This document shows positions 1-5,324 of a DNA stretch of 5,527 nt, in pieces. The position numbers and the translations under genes were made by a program. This DNA is from Acidimicrobiia bacterium (lineage in GTDB: Bacteria; Actinomycetota; Acidimicrobiia; IMCC26256; BP-133): the NCBI GenBank assembly GCA_025934385.1, contig JAICYE010000182.1, forward strand, positions 1 to 5,527. The letters are read 5' to 3'. Every line of letters begins with the position of its first letter. Within the stretch, counting starts at the first letter, position 1. The notes under the pieces are model-generated. The model searched no databases and had not been told where the DNA came from. It worked only from the letters and a program-made list of their open reading frames with translations.

Positions 1-24
1 GGAGGAGGCGCACCGCCGCCGAGT
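1..24. other. 3' flank of the last glycosyltransferase gene, no feature seen
   Basis: These 24 bases follow the TAA stop of the minus-strand glycosyltransferase. I see no hairpin, T-tract or start of a further gene. The plus strand begins with GGAGGAGG, which resembles a ribosome binding site. The only nearby ATG (27-29) opens a short frame lying entirely antisense to the glycosyltransferase gene, so I do not call a gene there. Whether the operon continues leftward cannot be judged from this window. Confidence 0.5.
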
Positions 25-1263
25 TTATGAGGCCCCCCCGGGCGGTCCTCCGCTCCGGCCGGGCGGCGCCGGCGGGGCGGTGGTGCCGGGCGGCGGGGCG
101 GGGAGGCCCAGGGCGGCGTGGTAGGCGGCGACGTGGGCGGCGACACAGGCCGACCACGTGAAGGTGGCGGCCCGGCGGTGGCCGCCGGAGCCCAGCAGGG
201 CGGCCAGGGCGTCGTCGGCCAGCAGGCGGTCGAGGGCGCCGGCCAGGGCCTTGGCGTCGCCGGCCGGGACGAGGAGGCCCGCGTCGCCGACCACCTCGGG
301 CAGGGCCCCGGCGTTCGAGGCGACGACCGGGCAGCCCCGGGCCATGGCCTCCAGCGCCGGCAGCCCGAATCCCTCGGAGCGGGACGGCACGGCCAGCGCC
401 GCGGCCCCCCGGTAGAGGGCGTCGAGGGTGACCTCGTCGATCCGGCCGGGGGCGACGACACCCGGCCCGTCCAGCGAAGGCGTCTCCCCCCAACCGGGGG
501 GCCCGGCGATCACGAGCCGGAGATCCGGATGGCCTTTCTGGCGGAGTGCGGCGTGGGCCGCCAGCAGGACGTCGACGCCCTTGCGGGGCTCGACCGTCCC
601 GACGAACAGGACGTAGGAGCGGGGTTCCAACCCGAGGACGGGCGTTGCGCCGAGGCCCGGCCCGAGACCCCCGCCCGCCGCGGCGTCGTCGGCCGGGGCG
701 GCGATGCTCATCGAGCCTTCGGCCGGCTGCCAGTGCGGATGCAGGTGCTGCATCGGGTTCATGGACGCGGCGGGGAAGTCCGGGCCCGGCTGCTCCAGAG
801 GGGTGAGCGGCGCCAGATCGATCCCGTGGTGGGCGACGTGGACCCGGGCCGCCTCGAAACCGGCGTCGCGCAGCTCGGCGGCGGTGGCCTCCGACGGCAC
901 GATCACGGCGGCCGCCTCGGCCCGGGCCAGGGCCAGCCCCCGCTCGTGGAACGACCGCCCCCGGGCGGGATAGCACTCCGGGTGGGTCCGGAAGGCCAGG
1001 TCGTGGACGGTGACGACCAGGGGCCGCCGTCCGGCCGGCGGGACCGCCAGGCTCGGGGCGTGGACGAGGTCACCGCCCGTCCGCACCGCCGGACGCCGGA
1101 ACCGGTGCCAGGCCTCGTACCGCCACCGCCCACCGGCGAAGCGCTCCACGGCCACGCCCGCTTCGGGCAGGTGACGGAGCAACCCCTCGACGTAGCGCCC
1201 GATCCCTCCGGGGACCGGCTGGTCGAGCTGCCCGGCCTGCAACGCCACCGTGAGCGCGGGCAT
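25..1263 (-). CDS. GT4-type glycosyltransferase (GT-B fold) with inter-domain insertion
   Basis: This is a predicted cytoplasmic glycosyltransferase of 412 residues, moving a sugar from a nucleotide donor to a glycan or lipid-linked acceptor. The N-terminal acceptor domain has a glycine-rich GGIGRY motif (residues 19-24) and VHDLAF (86-91). The C-terminal donor domain has GTVEPRK (222-228), typical of mannosyltransferase-like GT4 enzymes, and the EX7E pair E297/E305 in SEGFGLPALE. It continues with SNAGALPEV (316-324). The ATG at 1263-1261 fits because it overlaps the upstream stop (TGATG) and has GAGG seven bases before it; the longer upstream open frame is antiparallel shadow without family motifs. 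Two oddities stand out: about 50 extra residues between the domains (roughly 157-210), including a Met/His-rich patch at 168-185, and a Pro/Gly-rich tail (387-412). It is a tandem relative of the gene just upstream. Donor and acceptor are unknown; mannose or a GDP-deoxyhexose is a guess from context. Confidence 0.9.
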   Translation of the reverse strand: MPALTVALQAGQLDQPVPGGIGRYVEGLLRHLPEAGVAVERFAGGRWRYEAWHRFRRPAVRTGGDLVHAPSLAVPPAGRRPLVVTVHDLAFRTHPECYPARGRSFHERGLALARAEAAAVIVPSEATAAELRDAGFEAARVHVAHHGIDLAPLTPLEQPGPDFPAASMNPMQHLHPHWQPAEGSMSIAAPADDAAAGGGLGPGLGATPVLGLEPRSYVLFVGTVEPRKGVDVLLAAHAALRQKGHPDLRLVIAGPPGWGETPSLDGPGVVAPGRIDEVTLDALYRGAAALAVPSRSEGFGLPALEAMARGCPVVASNAGALPEVVGDAGLLVPAGDAKALAGALDRLLADDALAALLGSGGHRRAATFTWSACVAAHVAAYHAALGLPAPPPGTTAPPAPPGRSGGPPGGAS

Positions 1264-1274
1264 CAGCGGGCCTC
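1261..1274 (-). promoter_or_regulatory. Ribosome binding site and TGATG stop-start junction
   Basis: The upstream glycosyltransferase ends in TGA (1265-1263), whose last base is the first base of the next gene's ATG (1263-1261). A GAGG sits at 1274-1271, seven bases before the ATG and inside the upstream coding sequence. This one-base overlap with its own binding site supports termination-reinitiation coupling and fixes the start of the downstream gene. Confidence 0.75.
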
Positions 1275-2429
1275 GGCCGCCCGGTGGTAGAGGGCCGTCA
1301 GGCCTTCGGCGGCCCGGCGCCAGGAGTAGCCGGCGGCCTGCCGGCGGCCGGCCCGGACGAGCCGTTCGGCCAGCGCCGAATCGTCGAGCACCCGGGTGAG
1401 GCCCTCGGCGATGGCGTCGACGTCGGTCGGGTCGACCAGGAGGGCGCCGTCGCCGGCGACCTCGGGGATGGCGCCGGCGTTGCCGGCCACCACCGGCGTA
1501 CCGGCCGCCATGGCCTCGATGACCGGGAAGCCGAAGCCCTCGTAGAGCGACGGGTAGGCGAAGACCGAGGCCCGGGCCAGCAGCGTGGCCCGGAGCCGCT
1601 CGTCGACGTAGCCGGCGATGTGGACCCGCTTCTGGATCGAGGCCGGCAGCGCCGCCCGGGCGGTCAGCACCGCCGGCCGGGCGGGGCCGTCGGCCCCGGC
1701 CAGCAGCAGCTGCAGCCCCGGATGGTCGGCGGCCACCGGCCCGAAGGCGCTCACCAGCCGGGGGACGTTCTTGCGGGGCTCCAGCGTCCCCATGGCCAGG
1801 ATGAACTCGCTGTCGCCCACCAGCCCGCCGAGCGGCGACGCCGGCAGCGCGATCCTCGGCACGCCGTGGGGGACGGCCACGACCCGGTCGGTCCCCAGGA
1901 CCTCCTTGGCCTCGGCGGCGATGTACTGCGACGGGGTGTGGACCCAGGCGCCCCGGTCGACCGCCCGCCGCAGCGCCGGCACGAACCGGCGGACGTCGGG
2001 GGTCACCATCTCCGGGAACCGGGCGAACGTCAGGTCGTGGACCGTCACCACCGCCCCGGCCCCCCGCACCGGCGGGACCACGAAGTTCGTGCCGTGCACC
2101 ACCACCGCCGGCGCCAGCCACCGTTCGGCGCTGGGCTGGTCGATCCGGCCCCAGGCGGCGATGGCGGGGCCGGCGGGGTAAGGCAGCTGGCGGGTGCCGG
2201 CCGGCAGGGGCGACGGCCCGTGGGCCGGCCTGGAAAGCAGGGGCAGGCCGAGGCCGAGGCCCCGGCGGGCCCGGAGGCTGAGGGAGTAGGGCACGAGCCG
2301 GATCCCCGGCGAGCCCTGCATGGCGTCGAGGATCTCGGCCACGAAATGGCCGACGCCGGAGCGCGCCCCGATGAGCGGCGTGACGTCGAGAGCGACGGCG
2401 AGGCCGTCCGCTGGGTCCTCCAGCGTCAC
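1263..2429 (-). CDS. GT4-type glycosyltransferase (mannosyltransferase-like)
   Basis: This is a predicted cytoplasmic GT-B glycosyltransferase of 388 residues, a normal family length. The N-terminal domain opens with ALDVTPLIG (13-21), the acceptor-side glycine loop RSGVGHF (23-29) and VHDLTF (130-135). The donor domain carries GTLEPRKN (214-221), and the EX7E motif YEGFGFPVIEAMA with E297 and E305, followed by GNAGAIPEVAGDGALLVDP (316-334). EPRKN plus EGFGFP is common in bacterial O-antigen and exopolysaccharide mannosyl/rhamnosyl transferases. I chose the GTG at 2429-2427 because it overlaps the dehydratase stop as GTGA and lies about 12 residues before the first beta strand; no later ATG or GTG precedes that strand. 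Residues encoded further upstream in this frame are antiparallel to the dehydratase's real frame. The 4-nt and 1-nt overlaps on its two sides place it in the middle of a coupled operon. Exact sugar and linkage cannot be read from sequence. Confidence 0.92.
   Translation of the reverse strand: MTLEDPADGLAVALDVTPLIGARSGVGHFVAEILDAMQGSPGIRLVPYSLSLRARRGLGLGLPLLSRPAHGPSPLPAGTRQLPYPAGPAIAAWGRIDQPSAERWLAPAVVVHGTNFVVPPVRGAGAVVTVHDLTFARFPEMVTPDVRRFVPALRRAVDRGAWVHTPSQYIAAEAKEVLGTDRVVAVPHGVPRIALPASPLGGLVGDSEFILAMGTLEPRKNVPRLVSAFGPVAADHPGLQLLLAGADGPARPAVLTARAALPASIQKRVHIAGYVDERLRATLLARASVFAYPSLYEGFGFPVIEAMAAGTPVVAGNAGAIPEVAGDGALLVDPTDVDAIAEGLTRVLDDSALAERLVRAGRRQAAGYSWRRAAEGLTALYHRAAEAR
2426..2429 (-). 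promoter_or_regulatory. GTGA start-stop overlap (translational coupling)
   Basis: The GTG start of the glycosyltransferase (2429-2427) and the TGA stop of the dehydratase/reductase (2428-2426) share bases as GTGA. Upstream there is only a weak purine-rich stretch (GAGCGGG, 2440-2434), so translation of the second gene probably relies on ribosomes finishing the first. Confidence 0.7.
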
Positions 2430-3385
2430 GACACCCGCTCGCGCCAGTACTCCAGCGTGTCGCGCAGGGTCTGGTCGAGCGGGATCTTCGGTTCCCAGCC
2501 GGTGCGGTCGTGGAACTTCGTCGGGTCGCAGACGAGGAGCTCCACGTCGGACGGGCGCATCCGTTCCGGCACCGGCCGCACCTCGACCTCGACCTTGGCC
2601 ATCGACAGCAGGATGTCGAGCATCTCCCGGATCGACAGCGCCTCGCCCCGGCCGATGTTGTAGACGTCGCCCGGCTCGCCCTCGAAGGCCGCCTTCCAGT
2701 AGGCCTGCACGGTGTCGCGGACGTCGTGCCAGTCGCGCCGGGCGTCGAGGTTCCCCACCTCGAGGACGGGGGCCTGCCGGCCGGCCTCGATGCGGGCGAT
2801 CTGCTTGGCGAAGTTGGAGGTGACGAACACCTCGCCCCGGCGGGGGCCCTCGTGGTTGAAGGCCCGGGTGCGCACCGTGCGCAGGCCGAAGCTGCGGTGG
2901 TACTGCCAGCCGAGCAGATCCTGCGTGACCTTGGACACGGCGTAGGGCGAGAGCGGCCGCAGCTGGTTCTCCTCGGTGATCGGCGTCTCCTCCGGGCGGA
3001 CGAGCCCGTACTCCTCGGAGGAGCCGGCGATCTGCATCGGCACGTCGGTCAGCCCGAGGTCCCGCATGGCCTCGAGCAGGTGCACCTGACCGAGGACGTT
3101 GGTGGCCATCGTGTCGGCCGGGCCGGCCCACGACGCCGGGACGTAGCTCTGGGCGGCGAGGTGGAAGATGGCGTCGGGCTGCACGGTCTCGAGCAGGCGG
3201 CGGACGCCGGCCTGGTCCCTCAGGTCGGCGTCGACGAGGCGCACCCGGTCGGCGATGGCGGTGATGTTCTCCCGCGGGCTGCGCCACCGGATGGTGCCGA
3301 CCACCTCGACGTCGCCCCGCTCGAGGCAGTACTCGGCCAGATGACTGCCGGCCATGCCGGTGATTCCCGTGATCAGAACGCGCAT
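2426..3385 (-). CDS. GDP-mannose 4,6-dehydratase / GDP-6-deoxy-mannose reductase family SDR
   Basis: This extended short-chain dehydrogenase/reductase (319 residues) is predicted to act on GDP-mannose or its 4-keto-6-deoxy product in the cytoplasm, supplying GDP-6-deoxyhexose for glycan assembly. The N-terminal Rossmann motif is TGITGMAG (6-13); TIRWRS (31-36) provides arginines after strand two, suggesting NADP(H). Catalytic residues are visible: S122/E124 in GSSEEYG (121-127) and Y148/K152 in SPYAVSK. RTRAFNHEGP (172-181), FAKQI (192-196) and GNLDARRDWHDVRD (211-224) are typical of the GMD/RMD group. The ATG at 3385 is preferred over an in-frame TTG ten codons earlier because it puts the Rossmann motif close to the N-terminus, as usual, with a weak TGGA upstream. 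Classical GMD is somewhat longer. Rmd-type reductases share EENQLRP and SSEEYG, so dehydratase versus reductase is open; I lean to dehydratase. No partner enzyme is in the window. Family membership is secure; the exact reaction is not. Confidence 0.88.
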   Translation of the reverse strand: MRVLITGITGMAGSHLAEYCLERGDVEVVGTIRWRSPRENITAIADRVRLVDADLRDQAGVRRLLETVQPDAIFHLAAQSYVPASWAGPADTMATNVLGQVHLLEAMRDLGLTDVPMQIAGSSEEYGLVRPEETPITEENQLRPLSPYAVSKVTQDLLGWQYHRSFGLRTVRTRAFNHEGPRRGEVFVTSNFAKQIARIEAGRQAPVLEVGNLDARRDWHDVRDTVQAYWKAAFEGEPGDVYNIGRGEALSIREMLDILLSMAKVEVEVRPVPERMRPSDVELLVCDPTKFHDRTGWEPKIPLDQTLRDTLEYWRERVS

Positions 3386-3414
3386 GGCGTCATTCCAGCA
3401 CAGCGCCCAGCGCA

Positions 3415-3434
3415 ACGACGTGACCGGACGTCGT
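3415..3434 (-). other. Inverted repeat at the membrane-protein stop codon
   Basis: ACGACGT (3415-3421) and ACGTCGT (3428-3434) are perfect inverted 7-mers around a 6-base loop. The outer edge touches the TGA stop (3436-3434) of the membrane-protein gene. An alternative pairing, CGTGAC/GTCACG (3419-3424 with 3433-3438), overlaps it. There is no T-run, so this is not a canonical terminator; it could modulate read-through or mRNA stability in the 48-nt gap before the dehydratase gene, or be chance in GC-rich DNA. Confidence 0.3.
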
Positions 3435-5242
3435 CACGGGACCTTCCAGACCAGGACCGTGCCGTCGTCGGCCAGCACCGGCAAGTGCAGGCCGGTGAAG
3501 TAGGCCAGGGCGGCCGGCCGGCCCTCGTTGCGGTGGTAGACGACGTAGCCGATGCCGGCCCGGCGGAGATCGACGGTGTCGAAGGTGGCCATGAACTTCG
3601 GGTCGCCCTCCTGCAGCGGCACGACCTGGGCGTAGACGGGGTTGTCGAGCAGGGCCTGGCGGCTCCGCTTGGGGTAGCGGGCCACCATGCCGCCGGAGTC
3701 CGGCTTGCCGTGGCGGGTGGCGTAGTAGAGGAAGATCGAGTGGTCGCTGTGGACGTCGCCGAAGTCGCCGTAGCCCGTTCTCCACTGCAGCGGGATCTCG
3801 AGGACGGCCCCCTGTCCGGGGTCGGCGGCGATGGCGGCGTAGGGCTTCGGGATCCTCGGCGACTGCGTGACCATGCCCTGCGGGAAGAACTCCACCATCA
3901 CCAGCAGCAGCGCCACCGCCGGGACGGCGAGGCGCCAGCGGGCCGGGCCCCGGGCCATGAGCCGGTCGAGGGCCAGGGCGGCGAGGACGTCGAGGGCGAG
4001 GATGCCGACGACCGAGAACCGGCCCGGAACCCGCACCCCGTTCACGACGGGGATGAGGTTGAGGAGCTGGTACGGCATCCAGTACGTGTAGCGGATGCCG
4101 TAGCGGACGAACCGGCCACCCTGATGCCGGGCGACATGAAGGAACGGTCCGAACGACAGCAGCAGGAAGACGGTGCCGAGGGCGATCCACAGACCCCGCC
4201 GGCCCCGGCGTCCCCAGATCGCGCCGATCCCGGCCAGCAGGAGGACGGTGAAGCCGGCGAAGGCCATGCGTTCCCCGCCGGTGTACAGGTTGTTGATGTG
4301 CAGGAACGTCGTCCCCCAGATCCGCTGGTCGATCGACGGAGTGATCCAGGAGAGGAAGTTCGCCGAGTAGTTGTCGGCGCCGGCCCAATCCCGGACGGGG
4401 TCGAGGGAGTGGAAGACGGCGAGCTCCCGGGCCATGGCGATCAGCAGGGGGGAGGCGACGACGGCGGCCGCCGCCCCGGCCTGGGCCAGGCGCAGCGCCA
4501 TCTCCCGGCACAGCGTCTCCCGCCACCGCCAGGCGGCCACGACGGCGGCGGCGATGAGCAGGAAGACGAAGTAGTAGAGGTCGGTGAGGAAGGTGGCGCC
4601 GACCACCGCCCCGAGGACCAGCGCCCGTTTCCTGGTCGGCTGCTCGTAGAGCAGCAGCAGGGCCAGGAGCCCGAAGGGCAGGAACTCGAAATGGCTCAGG
4701 TCGTAGTGGGAGGCGTGGACGAACCGGTAGGGGGCGAACGTGAAGGCGGCGCCGGCCACGAACGCCGCCGACCGGTTGGCGGTCACGTGCTCGGCCAGCA
4801 GGTAGGCGGCGAAGCCCGACAGGACGACGGCGGCGAGCTGGACCACGTTGGCGGCGACGCCGAGGCCGAAGAGCTCCTGGAGCGGCCAGGAGATGACGCT
4901 GACCAGCGGCATGTTGGTGTTGAAGGCCGTGTGGGCCCCGACCGGGAAGAAGATGTCCCGGGTGTCGAACGGGTTGTGCCCGTGGACCACGGCGTGGGGG
5001 ATCTGCCACAGGTTCCACAGGTAGGAGGCGCCGTCGCCGCCGTCGGAGAGGATCCGCGTGCGGAGGTGGCCGACGACCGGCCAGAAGCAGATCGCCGTGA
5101 GCACGGCGTACCCCGCCAGCGCCGGCCCGTGACGCCTCCACCACGCCGGTGCGGCGCTGTGCTCGACGACCGGGCCGTCGTCGACTGCTGGCGCCGGCTC
5201 GGCGAGCGCCGTCGGCGCGTCGGGCTGGCCAGGCGACGTCAT
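3434..5242 (-). CDS. Polytopic membrane protein, GT-C glycosyltransferase-like
   Basis: This 602-residue integral membrane protein is not assignable to a named enzyme. Residues 1-38 form an Ala/Pro-rich, probably cytoplasmic tail ending in WWRR. Hydrophobic segments lie near 40-58, 110-126, 130-150, 157-172, 186-199, 205-220, 222-238, 252-270, 327-343, 350-369, 385-400, 408-426 and 437-453, giving about 11-12 spans. The first large loop contains SDGGDGASYLWNLWQ (66-80) and NPFDTRDIFFPVG (90-102). Acidic residues such as D67 and D70 there resemble the catalytic loop position of GT-C enzymes using polyprenyl-phosphate sugars. A conserved-looking RVPGRFS (404-410) precedes a late span. The last 150 residues (about 455-602) appear soluble and probably lie outside the membrane. 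The ATG at 5242 is the first start in the open frame and suits a membrane protein lacking a signal peptide. It lies 48 nt upstream of the dehydratase gene on the same strand, so co-transcription is plausible. It could instead be a transporter-like or scaffold protein. Confidence 0.8.
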   Translation of the reverse strand: MTSPGQPDAPTALAEPAPAVDDGPVVEHSAAPAWWRRHGPALAGYAVLTAICFWPVVGHLRTRILSDGGDGASYLWNLWQIPHAVVHGHNPFDTRDIFFPVGAHTAFNTNMPLVSVISWPLQELFGLGVAANVVQLAAVVLSGFAAYLLAEHVTANRSAAFVAGAAFTFAPYRFVHASHYDLSHFEFLPFGLLALLLLYEQPTRKRALVLGAVVGATFLTDLYYFVFLLIAAAVVAAWRWRETLCREMALRLAQAGAAAAVVASPLLIAMARELAVFHSLDPVRDWAGADNYSANFLSWITPSIDQRIWGTTFLHINNLYTGGERMAFAGFTVLLLAGIGAIWGRRGRRGLWIALGTVFLLLSFGPFLHVARHQGGRFVRYGIRYTYWMPYQLLNLIPVVNGVRVPGRFSVVGILALDVLAALALDRLMARGPARWRLAVPAVALLLVMVEFFPQGMVTQSPRIPKPYAAIAADPGQGAVLEIPLQWRTGYGDFGDVHSDHSIFLYYATRHGKPDSGGMVARYPKRSRQALLDNPVYAQVVPLQEGDPKFMATFDTVDLRRAGIGYVVYHRNEGRPAALAYFTGLHLPVLADDGTVLVWKVP

Positions 5243-5324
5243 CGCCGCCAGCTTAGGAATTCCTCGCGCCGGCGCCCCGGACCCCGGGGGCCGCGCTCCA
5301 ACGCCAGTTGGAAGAAGGGCGAGA
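5243..5324. other. Dyad-rich intergenic spacer
   Basis: This 82-base gap separates the end of the repeat protein gene from the start of the membrane-protein gene. In plus-strand order it contains a perfect palindrome AGGAATTCCT (5255-5264), a perfect palindrome GCGCCGGCGC (5266-5275), a GC-only hairpin CCCCGG/CCGGGG (5275-5280 with 5284-5289) and a hairpin TCCAAC/GTTGGA (5297-5312). AGGAATTCCT is an AT-rich island 13-22 bases before the ATG. I see no confident -35/-10 pair; any promoter for the operon would have to lie here or inside the repeat gene. Confidence 0.55.
5297..5312 (-). terminator. Possible terminator hairpin after the repeat-protein gene
   Basis: A six-base-pair stem (TCCAAC/GTTGGA) with a four-base loop begins about 12 bases after the TGA of the repeat-protein gene on the minus strand. 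A second, GC-only hairpin follows at 5289-5275. Neither has a T-tract, but actinobacterial terminators often lack one. Position and tandem arrangement support a terminator; stem length is modest. Confidence 0.35.

Noticed and set aside
118..1290. A 390-codon plus-strand open frame antisense to the last glycosyltransferase
   Set aside because: No motif and biased low-complexity translation; it covers exactly the length of a convincing minus-strand gene.
1264..2121. N-terminal extension of the last glycosyltransferase, giving a 698-residue protein
   Set aside because: The added residues are Arg/Gly/Pro-rich shadow of the upstream glycosyltransferase frame. The ATG at 1263 has a GAGG site and a TGATG junction and starts directly at the family's first strand.
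1284..2663. A 459-codon plus-strand open frame antisense to the GT4 gene
   Set aside because: The composition is that of a reverse-complement shadow (G, R, D, P, H rich), and the minus strand shows all GT4 motifs in one continuous frame.
2430..3287. N-terminal extension of the first glycosyltransferase, giving a 674-residue fusion-like protein
   Set aside because: The extension is out of frame with the real dehydratase and has no domain signature. The GTGA overlap start explains the gene without it.
3386..3415. A ten-codon earlier TTG start for the dehydratase/reductase
   Set aside because: The ATG at 3385 places the TGITGMAG nucleotide-binding motif at residues 6-13, the usual spacing; the extra residues match nothing typical and TTG is a weaker start.
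3390..5144. A 584-codon minus-strand frame overlapping the membrane-protein gene
   Set aside because: It is Arg/Pro/Gly-rich with no hydrophobic segments or motifs and is a different-frame shadow of the 602-residue membrane protein.
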